Shown here piece after piece: positions 30,909-39,714 of a DNA stretch of 64,000 bases. How positions within the stretch are numbered: position 1 is the stretch's first letter; the number at the start of each line of letters is the position of its first letter. A program made the position numbers and the translations under genes. The notes beneath the pieces were generated by a model. That model saw only the letters and a list, made by a program, of their open reading frames with translations. It was not told the DNA's origin and did not search any database. The stretch covers positions 6,725,501-6,789,500 of the forward strand of contig NZ_CP014870.1 of assembly GCF_001661075.1 (NCBI RefSeq). The letters are read 5' to 3'. This DNA comes from Pseudomonas silesiensis (lineage in GTDB: Bacteria; Pseudomonadota; Gammaproteobacteria; Pseudomonadales; Pseudomonadaceae).

Positions 30909-31230
30909 CTATTTGCCAATGCAGAAACTGGAAAAAATCCGCCCCAACAGGTCATCGGAGCTGAAAGCACCGGTGAACTCACTCAAAAAGTGCTCGGCTT
31001 GGCGCAAATTTTCGGTCAGCAGTTCACCGGCACCTGCCAGTGTCAGCTGCACAGCCCATGCTCGAGGGAAGCACTGGCATGGTGCAGTGCTTCAAGATGA
31101 CGCCTGCGAGCAGCTGAAGCTGCTCTCGGAGGTATGCTCATGGCCCATGTAGACCTTTAGATGGTCTCGCAGCAGTTCCAGGACTAGCGCTGAAGCTGAC
31201 GTGGCCATCCTCGCTGACTTCCAGGGCATC
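30909..31230 (-). pseudogene. mnmE: Decayed second copy of the mnmE 3' end
   Basis: The minus strand reads a C-terminal mnmE sequence ending SFCIGK then TAG (stop at 30909-30911), parallel to the end of the intact gene at 33657. Homology continues for about 320 bases opposite 33657-33995, with roughly four bases in five matching, but it contains single-base insertions and deletions (one near 31055 shifts the frame), internal deletions and stop codons. It cannot encode a product. It is in direct orientation to mnmE and, with it, brackets the T6SS cassette. Confidence 0.85.
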
Positions 31231-31278
31231 TCACTGATCAATCTATCCTTGAGATAGAGATCATCCTGTCAGCAAGGC

Positions 31279-31566
31279 TCACCTCACCTTGCATGCCTCA
31301 AGCTCTTCCTGAGTCTGCAGCCAAGTTTCTATGCCTAAACGATATTTGCAGTAGGTTCTGATTATGGCTATTTCTTCCATAATCAAATCAGTCAAAGGCC
31401 TATCATCTGAATCACTAGCAAAAATATTTTCAAATTTAACTTGAAAGGTTGGTTCTTTTTTGATGAATAAAACGATTTTGTTGTCTTCTGCCCATCGTGT
31501 TTCATAATAACCGACATAAAGATGACTAATCGAGATTAGTACGAGAATGATCAGTGTTTTTTTCAT
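31279..31566 (-). CDS. Small membrane-anchored or exported protein, probable immunity protein
   Basis: The 95-residue product begins with a signal or membrane segment (MKKTLIILVLISISHLYVGYY) and then a charged periplasmic part rich in Glu and Lys. Its ATG overlaps the amidase stop (31563-31566, ATGA). The codons are AT-rich compared with the neighbours, which suggests transfer. T6SS amidases are paired with periplasmic immunity proteins, and position and export signal fit that role. No family was recognised, so function is inferred from context. Confidence 0.65.
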   Translation of the reverse strand: MKKTLIILVLISISHLYVGYYETRWAEDNKIVLFIKKEPTFQVKFENIFASDSDDRPLTDLIMEEIAIIRTYCKYRLGIETWLQTQEELEACKVR

Positions 31567-32282
31567 GAAATCGGTGGGGCTAATAATAGAGTTTTGCTGC
31601 GAATGTTTTTCACCAGCTTCATGCCAATATTACCTGGACATATTTTTCCTTCAGCCGCTTGGTTAGGAAACTCCCTGTGGCCTCCGAAGTGCTTGATGAC
31701 AAAAACACTCTTTAATGCGGTGATAAGGTTGATCGCTGCGTCCAACTGCGGAGTAGGTATTTTATTAGTCGTGTTAATTCCGAATGTTTCCAGTGTTTCG
31801 CGCCAGAAGCCGATTAGGTCGTTACCTTCTTTAGCCGTGGTCAGGTTGTTCAGCAGCACTACACCGATGACGCCGGTGTTGTATAGATGAACACTCGACC
31901 CCTTGAATCGGATGTCCCGGCCTTCGTAGACCGTCCCTGAACAGTCGATCCCGAAGTGATAGCCGATGTCATCAAATTTATCAGACTGTTGATTCTTCTG
32001 AGTTTCCAGCATTTGCTCTATTCCGCTGCCACATACGTAGCTCCTGCCTGCGTGATGTAGAGCGATCATTGAGTAGTCCCAATCATCACTCAGCGGACCT
32101 TTGGATTTATGCGCTCCCCACTGAGAGCGCTCGACAAACTGATGCCCAAGTAAACGCACCTTACGGATGATTGCCTCGCGTGTTGCCGCTCGGTCGTTGA
32201 CGGTGATCGCAACCGGCACGAGCGGTTGGCCAGGCGTCACCTCCTGTGCCTTGGCCGCGGTCCTGAAGGTGGTATCCGTCAT
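31563..32282 (-). CDS. PGRP/Amidase_2-type N-acetylmuramoyl-L-alanine amidase, probable T6SS effector
   Basis: The 239-residue protein has the peptidoglycan-recognition fold signature RSQWGA, the zinc-ligand region MIALHHAG, IGYHFGIDCSGTVYEGRDI and a terminal HREFPN...ICPG, supplying the His, His and Cys ligands of a zinc amidase that cuts the MurNAc-L-Ala bond. There is no signal peptide, so delivery by another route is expected. The start overlaps the PAAR gene stop (ATGA, 32279-32282), and a small exported protein follows. Together these suggest a T6SS cargo effector carried by the PAAR tip. Confidence 0.82.
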   Translation of the reverse strand: MTDTTFRTAAKAQEVTPGQPLVPVAITVNDRAATREAIIRKVRLLGHQFVERSQWGAHKSKGPLSDDWDYSMIALHHAGRSYVCGSGIEQMLETQKNQQSDKFDDIGYHFGIDCSGTVYEGRDIRFKGSSVHLYNTGVIGVVLLNNLTTAKEGNDLIGFWRETLETFGINTTNKIPTPQLDAAINLITALKSVFVIKHFGGHREFPNQAAEGKICPGNIGMKLVKNIRSKTLLLAPPIS

Positions 32283-32878
32283 TGGGCTTTCTCCGATAGT
32301 TCGGTGAGTGTGCGCACTGGGGATTTGAACATGACGTGCAACGAAATAACCGAGTCTTCCGACGGCGCCCGTATATGGACCAGGCCGTCGACATCGGTTA
32401 CTCTGATCGTTTCACGTCCATCCACCACAGCAACGAACTTCCTGTTGGCCAGTGGCAGGCCGCTTTCGCTGTCGGTGATAGCGAAGGCTTGGGCAAACGT
32501 CTTCTCCAAACGAAATGGGGTGGGAGGTGTGATGGGCGCGGGGGTGTTATCAACACCAGTGGAGCGGCTCGAACTAGAGCCCGTACTTTTCCGTTTCTCG
32601 ATAGGCGCGATTAAACGGTTGCTGCCCGGAGGGCAGCCGCAGCGGACTTCCGCACCGTCCAATACAGTCGGAACACCATGCCATTTCATGGCCGGTAGAC
32701 TATCTATGATGACGCCGGTTTTACCGCATTTCTTACAAGGAGTTGTTGTATCCCCGAGGCGCAAGACCCCTCGTCCGCCTTGTGCCGCATTATGCAAGCT
32801 GCTGATGCATACCGCTCCGGTGGTCGTCAGGTCATCGTGCAAACCTTGTCCTATTCCATTGACAGATCCACGTCCCAT
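32279..32878 (-). CDS. PAAR-domain T6SS spike-tip protein with C-terminal beta extension
   Basis: The 199-residue protein has a PAAR-type N-terminal domain (LRLGDTTTPCKKCGKTG, GVPTVLDGAEVRCGCPPGSNRLIAP) with many Cys and His residues that could bind the tip metal. After a Ser/Pro/Thr linker (about 95-120), the C-terminus (DSESGLPLANRKFVAVVDGRETIRVTDVDGLVHIRAP) resembles a transthyretin-like beta-sandwich extension known from PAAR proteins. PAAR proteins sharpen the VgrG spike and carry effectors. No VgrG or other T6SS gene is present in the window, so this is an orphan cassette. Confidence 0.85.
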   Translation of the reverse strand: MGRGSVNGIGQGLHDDLTTTGAVCISSLHNAAQGGRGVLRLGDTTTPCKKCGKTGVIIDSLPAMKWHGVPTVLDGAEVRCGCPPGSNRLIAPIEKRKSTGSSSSRSTGVDNTPAPITPPTPFRLEKTFAQAFAITDSESGLPLANRKFVAVVDGRETIRVTDVDGLVHIRAPSEDSVISLHVMFKSPVRTLTELSEKAQ

Positions 32879-32881
32879 CGT

Positions 32882-33136
32882 TCAGTCCTCGGTAAGCGGC
32901 AGGAAATCCTCTGCCATTAGGGAGCGGCCAAGTACACAAAATATACCTTCATTGAACTCTATAGGTTGCTGTTCCGTGAAGGGCGAATCGTCCAGAGTGC
33001 GGAGAAACTCAGGGGATACTTCATCTATATATCGATGGGACAAGGCTGTATTCATTTCCGTGATCCTGATCCTTGGGTTACTTTTTATTGTCACCTCGGC
33101 GAAGCGTTCTGCCGGTGCATATCTGGACGATGACAA
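32882..33136 (-). CDS. Small ORF upstream of the PAAR gene, function unknown
   Basis: Up to 84 residues from a TTG at 33136, or 57 residues from an ATG at 33055 (MNTALSHRYIDEV) with AGGA upstream. It ends three bases before the PAAR ATG, so it belongs to the same transcript. The product is acidic, with no signal peptide or membrane segment. No family was recognised. It could be an adaptor or chaperone for loading, or the remaining 3' end of a longer gene cut by rearrangement. Confidence 0.5.
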   Translation of the reverse strand: MSSSRYAPAERFAEVTIKSNPRIRITEMNTALSHRYIDEVSPEFLRTLDDSPFTEQQPIEFNEGIFCVLGRSLMAEDFLPLTED

Positions 33137-33656
33137 CGAGTAAGAGCTCTTGAGTCAGCAGGCTGTACCCTGAAGCTATGATCATCGCAAGTAAATAGGA
33201 AATTTCCGAAAAGCATGTAGTCCCAAAGAATTTGTCAGGTAAAAATCGTCAATGCGCAAGGGTCGAAAATGCTGGAGTATTGTCAGGGTTTACCTTGGCT
33301 GTTATTCCCTTTGCCCTCCTAAGTTGTAACTAATATTATCTCATTAAAATAGGTTAGTTAGCATGGATGAATACGAAATCAGTCGCAATTAATCTGAGTT
33401 GAAAAGTGAGTTGTATAATAGGAATGGGCGTTTTGATTGTAAGCCGTTACACGCTGTAAGTTCTGGTCATCATCACAACGTCTGACTTTTCTACCTACAG
33501 TAATGGCATGCTTCAATGCTCTCAATACGCCCCCCCGCACCTTCACGCAGGTAATCCTTGTAGGAGACCGCTTGTCGGTGACGGCGATCTTGAGATCGCT
33601 ATCGCAAGCAAGCTTGGCTCCTACAGGTTTTTCACTCCGTAATGAGATGAAGTTGG
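33137..33656. other. AT-rich gene-free stretch between the T6SS cassette and mnmE
   Basis: 520 bases without a convincing gene. The part from about 33200 to 33480 is richer in A and T than the flanks and probably holds the cassette promoter. A degenerate REP-like inverted repeat lies at about 33558-33627. No integrase or transposase remnant is visible. Confidence 0.5.
33558..33627. repeat. Degenerate REP-like inverted repeat
   Basis: TGTAGGAGACCGCTTG at the left and CAAGCTTGGCTCCTACA at the right form imperfect arms around a GATCTTGAGATC centre. The arm ends match the REP arms seen elsewhere (CTGTAGGAGC / GCTCCTACAG). Confidence 0.6.
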
Positions 33657-35027
33657 TTATTTACCGATGCAGAAGCTGGAAAAGATCCGTCCAAGCAGAT
33701 CATCGGAGCTGAACGCACCGGTGATTTCACCCAGCGAGTGCTGGGCCTGGCGCAAATCTTCGGCCAGCAGTTCACCGGCACCTGCCAACGTCAGCTGCGC
33801 ACGGCCGTGCTCGAGGGAAGCACTGGCATGGCGCAAGGCTTCGAGGTGACGCCTGCGGGCGCTGAAGCTGCTCTCGGAGGTCTGTTCGTAGCCCATGCAG
33901 GCCTTGAGATGATCGCGCAGCAGTTCCAGGCCATCGCCGGCAGACTTGGCGCTGAGGCTGATGGTGACGTGGCCGTCGTCGCTGACTTCCAGGGCAATGG
34001 CTTCGCCGGTGAGGTCTGCCTTGTTACGGATCAACGTGACTTTCGCCGGGTCCGGGCGGGTCTCAAGGAACTCAGGCCACAACGCGAACGGATCGAGTGC
34101 TTCGGGTGCGGTGGCGTCGACCACCAGCAGTACGCGATCTGCTTCGCCAATGGCTTTCAAAGCCCGTTCAACGCCGATTTTCTCCACTTGGTCATCGGTA
34201 TCCCGCAGACCCGCGGTATCGACCACATGCAGCGGCATGCCATCGATGTGGATATGTTCGCGGAGAATGTCACGAGTCGTGCCGGCCACCTCGGTGACGA
34301 TCGCCGCTTCACGACCGGCCAAAGCGTTCAGCAGGCTGGATTTACCCGCATTCGGTCGACCAGCGATCACCACCGTCATACCGTCGCGCAGCAATGCACC
34401 CTGCCCGGCTTCGCGCACTACGGTGGATAACTCATCACGTACCTTGTCGAGCATGCTCAACACATGGCCATCGGCAAGGAAGTCGATCTCCTCTTCGGGG
34501 AAGTCGATGGCCGCTTCGACGTAGATCCGCAGGCCAATCAATTGCTCGGTGAGGTTATGCACACGCTCGGAAAATGCGCCCTGCAACGAACGCAGTGCAT
34601 TACGTGCCGCCTGGGCCGAGCTTGCCTCGATCAAGTCAGCGATGGCTTCGGCCTGGGCCAGGTCAAGTTTGTCGTTGAGGAAGGCGCGTTCGCTGAATTC
34701 ACCGGGCCGAGCCAGGCGGCAGCCCAGTTCCAGGCAACGTTTGAGCAGCATATCCAGAACAATCGGACCGCCATGGCCCTGGAGTTCGAGCACATCTTCG
34801 CCAGTGAACGAGTTCGGTCCCGGGAAATACAAGGCAATGCCTTGGTCCAGGACCTCATCGTTTCCATTGAAAAATGGCCCGTAGTGGGCGAATCGCGGCT
34901 TGAGTTCACGACCGCTGAAGGCCTTGGCAGCGACACTCGCCAGAGGCCCGGAAATACGGACGATGCCGACACCGCCACGACCTTGGGCGGTGGCGACGGC
35001 AGCGATGGTTTCACCAGGAACGCTCAT
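33657..35027 (-). CDS. mnmE: tRNA modification GTPase MnmE
   Basis: MnmE (TrmE/ThdF) works with MnmG to place the cmnm5 group on wobble uridine. The 456-residue protein has an N-terminal folate-binding domain ([22 protein letters not shown]), a G domain inserted in helices ([22 protein letters not shown]) and the essential C-terminal Cys in CIGK. ATG 35027 matches the family start; an in-frame start at 35045 would add six residues. Its 3' end is a known integration target for some genomic islands, and a decayed second copy of that end lies at 30909-31230. Confidence 0.98.
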   Translation of the reverse strand: MSVPGETIAAVATAQGRGGVGIVRISGPLASVAAKAFSGRELKPRFAHYGPFFNGNDEVLDQGIALYFPGPNSFTGEDVLELQGHGGPIVLDMLLKRCLELGCRLARPGEFSERAFLNDKLDLAQAEAIADLIEASSAQAARNALRSLQGAFSERVHNLTEQLIGLRIYVEAAIDFPEEEIDFLADGHVLSMLDKVRDELSTVVREAGQGALLRDGMTVVIAGRPNAGKSSLLNALAGREAAIVTEVAGTTRDILREHIHIDGMPLHVVDTAGLRDTDDQVEKIGVERALKAIGEADRVLLVVDATAPEALDPFALWPEFLETRPDPAKVTLIRNKADLTGEAIALEVSDDGHVTISLSAKSAGDGLELLRDHLKACMGYEQTSESSFSARRRHLEALRHASASLEHGRAQLTLAGAGELLAEDLRQAQHSLGEITGAFSSDDLLGRIFSSFCIGK

Positions 35028-35059
35028 AAACCGGTATCCAGACAAAAGTGACAGATAGC

Positions 35060-35084
35060 AAAACGCCCCACTAGGGGGCGTTTT
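35060..35084 (-). terminator. Terminator between yidC and mnmE
   Basis: AAAACGCCCC and GGGGCGTTTT form a perfect 10-base-pair stem with a 5-base loop, with A/T-rich ends on both sides. It lies downstream of the yidC stop and before the mnmE start. Confidence 0.85.
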
Positions 35085-35106
35085 GAGTGGTTAACCACAG
35101 AGCAAG

Positions 35107-36795
35107 TTACGCCTCGGCTTTTTTCACAGCCGCTTCGATCTTACGCGTGATGTACCACTGTTGGGCGATCGACAACACGTTGTTCACAACCCAGTACAGA
35201 ACCAGACCAGCCGGGAACCACAGGAAGAAGAAGGTGAAGATGATAGGCATCAGCTTCATCACCTTGGCCTGCATCGGATCCGGAGGTGTCGGGTTCAACT
35301 GCTGCTGGATAAACATGGTGACACCCATGATGATCGGCAGAATGAAGAACGGATCCTTGATCGACAAGTCCGTAATCCACAGCATGAATGGCGCCTGGCG
35401 CATTTCAACGCTTTCCAGCAGAACCCAGTACAGCGAAAGGAATACCGGCATCTGCACGAGGATTGGCAAGCAACCACCCAGCGGATTGATCTTCTCTTTC
35501 TTGTACAGCTCCATCATGGCTTGCGACATTTTCTGCCGGTCATCGCCATGTTGCTCTTTCAGCGCAGCCAGTTTCGGTGCCACTGCACGCATGCGCGCCA
35601 TGGATTTGTAGCTGGCAGCCGACAGAGGGAAGAAAATCCCCTTGATCAGCATGGTCAGGAAGATGATCGACCAGCCCCAGTTACCGACGATTGCGTGGAT
35701 GTGTCCCAGCAACCAGAAGATTGGCTGGGCGATGAACCACAGAATGCCGTAGTCGACGGTCAGTTCCAGACCTGGGGACAACTCTTTGAGCACTGCCTGG
35801 CTTTTCGGGCCCGCGTACAGAACTGCACTGGTCTCGGCTTTTGCACCTGGCGCGACGCTCATTGCCGGGCCGGTATAACCGATGATGTAGTTGCCCTTGC
35901 TGTCTTTACGGGTCTGGACGACGTTGTTTTCGCCCTTCGCCGGAATCCAGGCGGTAACGAAGTAGTGTTGCAACCAGGCAACCCAACCACCAGTGACCGT
36001 TTCCTTCAACTGCGCCTTGTCCATGTCCTTCATGGACACTTTCTTGTACGGCTCGTTACTTGTCCACAGGGCAGCGCCCAGGTAAGTCGCGGTACCGGTG
36101 GCGGTGGTTGAGGAAGGATCGCCGCTGGCGTCACGCTTCAGTTGCGCAAACATCGCACCGGACCAGGGCTGCGCGCTCTGGTTATCGATCAGGTAGGACA
36201 CGGTGACGTCATACAGGCCACGTTTCAGGGTGAAACGCTTGATGTAATTGACGCCATCCTTGCTGAACTTCAGGTCCACGACCAATTGGTCCTGACCGTC
36301 AGCCAGTTGATAAGTCTTCTTCTCCGAGGAGTAGACCGGGCGACCGGCCGGGCTTGCATCCGGGCCGTTGGTACCGATCAGGCCGCTTTGCGCCAGGTAA
36401 GTCAGTTCACCGCCGTTATCGAACAGCTGGAACGGAATTTCCGGATGGTCCTGACGGCGTGGATACAACGGCAATTTCAGCTGGGCAACATCGCCACCTT
36501 GTGGATCGACAGCCAGGTCGAGCACATCCGTTTTGATCTGGATGAGGTCTTTGCTTGCCGCTACTGGTGTTTCAGCAGGTGCAGTTGCACTGGTATCGCT
36601 TGCGGCGCGGGGGATGTCGTCACTGACGGAAGCATTTTTGCCAGTCGCCGTATCCGGTAGACCCGGTGCGGTAGTACTGGAAGCAACATTCTGAGTCGGC
36701 AGGGCAGCCTGGCCATAGTCCTGGTTCCATTTAAGAACCATAACGTAGGACACGATTGCCAGGGCGACGATCAGGATCGTGCGTTTGATATCCAT
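35107..36795 (-). CDS. yidC: Membrane protein insertase YidC
   Basis: The 562-residue insertase has an N-terminal membrane anchor (KRTILIVALAIVSYVMVLKW), a large periplasmic domain and a C-terminal five-helix core (WSIIFLTMLIKGIFFPLSAASYKSMARM; GGCLPILVQMPVFLSLYWVL). It inserts and folds inner-membrane proteins, including the F0 c and a subunits encoded nearby. The gene follows yidD by 2 bases in the rpmH-rnpA-yidD-yidC unit. Confidence 0.98.
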   Translation of the reverse strand: MDIKRTILIVALAIVSYVMVLKWNQDYGQAALPTQNVASSTTAPGLPDTATGKNASVSDDIPRAASDTSATAPAETPVAASKDLIQIKTDVLDLAVDPQGGDVAQLKLPLYPRRQDHPEIPFQLFDNGGELTYLAQSGLIGTNGPDASPAGRPVYSSEKKTYQLADGQDQLVVDLKFSKDGVNYIKRFTLKRGLYDVTVSYLIDNQSAQPWSGAMFAQLKRDASGDPSSTTATGTATYLGAALWTSNEPYKKVSMKDMDKAQLKETVTGGWVAWLQHYFVTAWIPAKGENNVVQTRKDSKGNYIIGYTGPAMSVAPGAKAETSAVLYAGPKSQAVLKELSPGLELTVDYGILWFIAQPIFWLLGHIHAIVGNWGWSIIFLTMLIKGIFFPLSAASYKSMARMRAVAPKLAALKEQHGDDRQKMSQAMMELYKKEKINPLGGCLPILVQMPVFLSLYWVLLESVEMRQAPFMLWITDLSIKDPFFILPIIMGVTMFIQQQLNPTPPDPMQAKVMKLMPIIFTFFFLWFPAGLVLYWVVNNVLSIAQQWYITRKIEAAVKKAEA

Positions 36796-36797
36796 GA

Positions 36798-37043
36798 TTA
36801 CTCGGCCATCGAAGAAGAACGGGAGGTAGGGATAGATGGAACCGGGTCATAACCACCGGGATTCCACGGATGACAGCGACCTAAACGACGAAAGGCCAGC
36901 CAGCCACCGCGCAGAAGGCCATGATTTTCTATGGCTTCATACGCGTAGCAGGAACAACTGGGGTAGAAACGACAGTGACTGGCCATCAGGGGACTAATGG
37001 CATAGCGATAAAACTGGATCGGAACGAGTGCCAGTTTACGCAT
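36798..37043 (-). CDS. yidD: Membrane protein insertion efficiency factor YidD
   Basis: The 81-residue protein carries the family motif [15 protein letters not shown] (the second Cys region is usually PTCSxY) and an N-terminal amphipathic helix ([18 protein letters not shown]). It overlaps rnpA by 8 bases and precedes yidC, the standard order. Confidence 0.95.
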   Translation of the reverse strand: MRKLALVPIQFYRYAISPLMASHCRFYPSCSCYAYEAIENHGLLRGGWLAFRRLGRCHPWNPGGYDPVPSIPTSRSSSMAE

Positions 37044-37437
37044 CGGGACTGTCTACCCCTACAGTTTCGGTTTTGACTGCTGGTACCGGCGAGCTGCGTG
37101 CCAGACGCTTCCAGAGTTTGCCGAAATGCTGAATCAATTCGGGGTTTTCTACGTCGCCCAAACCTTTGCGCGCGACGATTACGATGTCCCAGCCGACCAG
37201 TGAGTCCTGGTTCAGACGGAACGATTCGCGCATCAGACGTTTGAGGCGATTGCGCTCGACGGAGAGCTTTACGCTCTTTTTCCCGATAACCAACCCGAGA
37301 CGGGGGTGATCAAGATCGTTGTTGCGCGCAAGGAGCAGGAGATTTTTCCCCGGAACCTTGCCGGTAGGGGAGTCAAAGACTGCCTTGAAATGCCGGGGGG
37401 TAAGCAGGCGCTTTTCCCGACTGAAGTCCTGACTCAC
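37036..37437 (-). CDS. rnpA: Ribonuclease P protein component
   Basis: The 133-residue basic protein binds the RNase P RNA for tRNA 5' processing. It has the RNR motif [19 protein letters not shown] 37437 ([13 protein letters not shown]) gives the length and N-terminus of Pseudomonas relatives; a longer in-frame version from 37533 would overlap rpmH. The GGAG just before GTG is unusually close, and 16 bases separate the gene from the rpmH stop, so coupling is likely. Confidence 0.95.
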   Translation of the reverse strand: MSQDFSREKRLLTPRHFKAVFDSPTGKVPGKNLLLLARNNDLDHPRLGLVIGKKSVKLSVERNRLKRLMRESFRLNQDSLVGWDIVIVARKGLGDVENPELIQHFGKLWKRLARSSPVPAVKTETVGVDSPDA

Positions 37438-37453
37438 CTCCAGTGCCGGATTA

Positions 37454-37588
37454 TCAAACTGCCAGACGCGCACGACCTTTGGCGCGACGACGCGACAGGA
37501 CGGCACGACCGTTCTTGGTAGCCATGCGAGCACGGAAACCGTGGGTACGAGCGCGTTTGATGGTGCTTGGTTGGAAAGTACGTTTCAT
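37454..37588 (-). CDS. rpmH: 50S ribosomal protein L34
   Basis: A 44-codon frame from ATG 37588 to TGA 37454-37456 reads [18 protein letters not shown], then [20 protein letters not shown], the complete L34 sequence. It heads the rpmH-rnpA-yidD-yidC unit beside oriC, as in most bacteria. Confidence 0.98.
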   Translation of the reverse strand: MKRTFQPSTIKRARTHGFRARMATKNGRAVLSRRRAKGRARLAV

Positions 37589-38154
37589 TGTCGTGTTACC
37601 TGATTCGTCCACAACGGGCCGGAATGGCCCCCGTTTTAAGAGACCGGGGATTCTAGAGAAAGCAAGCCTCTAGGTCAATTTCCAACCAGCGTTTCCTTAT
37701 AAATAGATCTCGAGGGGTTTTTGCGGTGCCGGCCCTTCGCTAGATATAGAAATAAAGAAGGAAAGTATTTAAAGCTTTTCTGTAAAGCTTATAAAAGCTA
37801 GGGGCGGCATCATCTGTGGATAACTGCCTTTAGGCCGTCTAACCCGTGATGTACAGAGGATGACAACTACCGTGGAAAACGGTGGTCAGCCTGTGCTGCG
37901 CTGTCGGATAAGCTGTGTGTGAAAGGGCTACTTATCCACAGCCTGGTTATCCACCGAGTTTCGCCCCCACTTGTGCAACGACCTTACGGGCGGTTATCCA
38001 CAGAGCTTATGCACAGACCATTGGTCGTCTTTTTTAGCGGTAAAATCGTGATTCTTCTTCGGAGGTGAACACGCTACGTGTGGATAAGTAGGCGGCTGGT
38101 CGCTACAATGGCCGCTTGTTTTTGCCTCACCGGCTTTCAACTTAGGGGATATCC
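37589..38154. other. oriC: Chromosomal replication origin oriC
   Basis: The 566-base rpmH-dnaA interval is the oriC position in Pseudomonas. Perfect DnaA boxes: 37815-37823 (reverse), 37932-37940, 37994-38002 (forward), 38079-38087 (reverse). One-mismatch boxes: 37947-37955 (TTATCCACC) and 38007-38015 (TTATGCACA). An AT-rich stretch at about 37740-37800 (GATATAGAAATAAAG, TATTTAAAGC, repeated AAAGCTT/AAGCTT) is the likely unwinding element and contains TAG/TAA-type trinucleotide runs of the DnaA-trio kind. The dnaA and rpmH promoters also lie here. Confidence 0.92.
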
Positions 38155-39675
38155 GTGTCAGTGGAACTATGGCAGCAGTGCGTGGAGCTTTTGCGCGATG
38201 AGCTGCCTGCCCAACAATTCAACACTTGGATCCGTCCGCTACAGGTCGAAGCCGAAGGCGACGAGTTGCGTGTCTACGCACCGAATCGTTTTGTTCTCGA
38301 CTGGGTAAACGAAAAGTACCTGGGTCGCGTCCTCGAACTGCTGGATGAGCATGGCAATGGCATGACGCCTGCGCTCTCCTTATTAATAGGCAGCAAACGC
38401 AGTTCGGCGCCACGCGCCGCTCCCAATGCGCCGCTGGCTGCTGCCGCGTCCCAGGCACAGGCGGCTCAAGCGCCTGTCAGCGCTCAGGCGCCCGCACCAG
38501 CCTCCATGCCGACCAAGCGATCGACGCAAAAAGTTGCCGACGTCAGTGAGGAGCCATCCCGCGACAGTTTCGACCCGATGGCGGGTGCGAGTTCTCAACA
38601 GGCCCCGGTCCGCTCTGAACAGCGCACCGTCCAGGTCGAAGGTGCGCTCAAGCACACCAGTTACCTGAACCGCACTTTTACCTTTGAGAACTTCGTCGAA
38701 GGCAAGTCCAACCAACTGGCCCGGGCCGCGGCCTGGCAGGTAGCGGACAACCCCAAGCACGGTTACAACCCGCTCTTCCTTTATGGTGGCGTTGGCTTGG
38801 GTAAGACCCACTTGATGCACGCTGTGGGTAACCACCTGTTAAAGAAGAATCCGAATGCCAAGGTCGTGTACCTGCATTCCGAGCGTTTCGTGGCCGACAT
38901 GGTCAAGGCGCTGCAACTGAACGCGATCAACGAATTCAAGCGCTTCTACCGTTCGGTGGATGCGCTGTTGATCGATGACATTCAGTTCTTTGCCCGCAAG
39001 GAACGTTCCCAGGAAGAGTTTTTCCACACCTTCAATGCCCTGCTTGAAGGTGGGCAGCAGGTCATTCTTACCAGTGACCGCTATCCTAAAGAAATCGAAG
39101 GCCTTGAAGAGCGCCTCAAGTCCCGCTTCGGTTGGGGGCTGACGGTTGCCGTCGAGCCGCCGGAACTGGAAACCCGCGTGGCGATCCTGATGAAAAAGGC
39201 CGACCAGGCCAAAGTCGATCTGCCACACGACGCGGCGTTCTTCATTGCCCAGCGCATTCGCTCCAACGTTCGTGAACTGGAAGGCGCGCTTAAACGCGTG
39301 ATCGCCCACTCGCACTTCATGGGGCGCGACATCACCATCGAGTTGATTCGCGAATCCCTGAAAGACCTGTTGGCGCTGCAAGACAAACTGGTCTCTGTGG
39401 ATAACATTCAGCGAACCGTCGCCGAGTACTACAAGATCAAGATCTCCGACCTGCTGTCCAAGCGTCGTTCACGCTCGGTCGCTCGTCCGCGTCAGGTTGC
39501 CATGGCGTTGTCCAAAGAGTTGACTAACCACAGCCTGCCGGAAATCGGCGACGTGTTTGGTGGTCGCGATCACACGACTGTTTTGCACGCCTGCCGCAAG
39601 ATCAACGAACTCAAGGAATCCGACGCGGACATCCGCGAGGACTACAAGAACCTGCTGCGTACACTGACCACTTGA
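38155..39675 (+). CDS. dnaA: Chromosomal replication initiator DnaA
   Basis: The 506-residue AAA+ initiator has domain I ([26 protein letters not shown]), a Pro/Ala/Gln-rich domain II linker (about 85-165), Walker [10 protein letters not shown], Walker B LLIDDIQF and the C-terminal box-binding signature [15 protein letters not shown]. The start is GTG 38155 with AGGGGAT upstream. A DnaA box lies in the coding sequence near 39397. It opens the dnaA-dnaN-recF-gyrB unit. Confidence 0.99.
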   Translation: MSVELWQQCVELLRDELPAQQFNTWIRPLQVEAEGDELRVYAPNRFVLDWVNEKYLGRVLELLDEHGNGMTPALSLLIGSKRSSAPRAAPNAPLAAAASQAQAAQAPVSAQAPAPASMPTKRSTQKVADVSEEPSRDSFDPMAGASSQQAPVRSEQRTVQVEGALKHTSYLNRTFTFENFVEGKSNQLARAAAWQVADNPKHGYNPLFLYGGVGLGKTHLMHAVGNHLLKKNPNAKVVYLHSERFVADMVKALQLNAINEFKRFYRSVDALLIDDIQFFARKERSQEEFFHTFNALLEGGQQVILTSDRYPKEIEGLEERLKSRFGWGLTVAVEPPELETRVAILMKKADQAKVDLPHDAAFFIAQRIRSNVRELEGALKRVIAHSHFMGRDITIELIRESLKDLLALQDKLVSVDNIQRTVAEYYKIKISDLLSKRRSRSVARPRQVAMALSKELTNHSLPEIGDVFGGRDHTTVLHACRKINELKESDADIREDYKNLLRTLTT

Positions 39676-39714
39676 TGAACACCAGCGCAGCTTATTAAGG
39701 CAAGGGACTAGACC

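Noticed and set aside
30800..31150. Plus-strand frames in the mnmE remnant (for example 30816-31100) as new genes
   Set aside because: They are the antisense of decayed mnmE sequence and contain no independent signal.
33350..33400. Short plus-strand frame from ATG near 33363
   Set aside because: It stops after about ten codons and has no ribosome site.
37438..37533. N-terminal extension of rnpA to 37533
   Set aside because: It would overlap most of rpmH in another frame and has no similarity to the family N-terminus.
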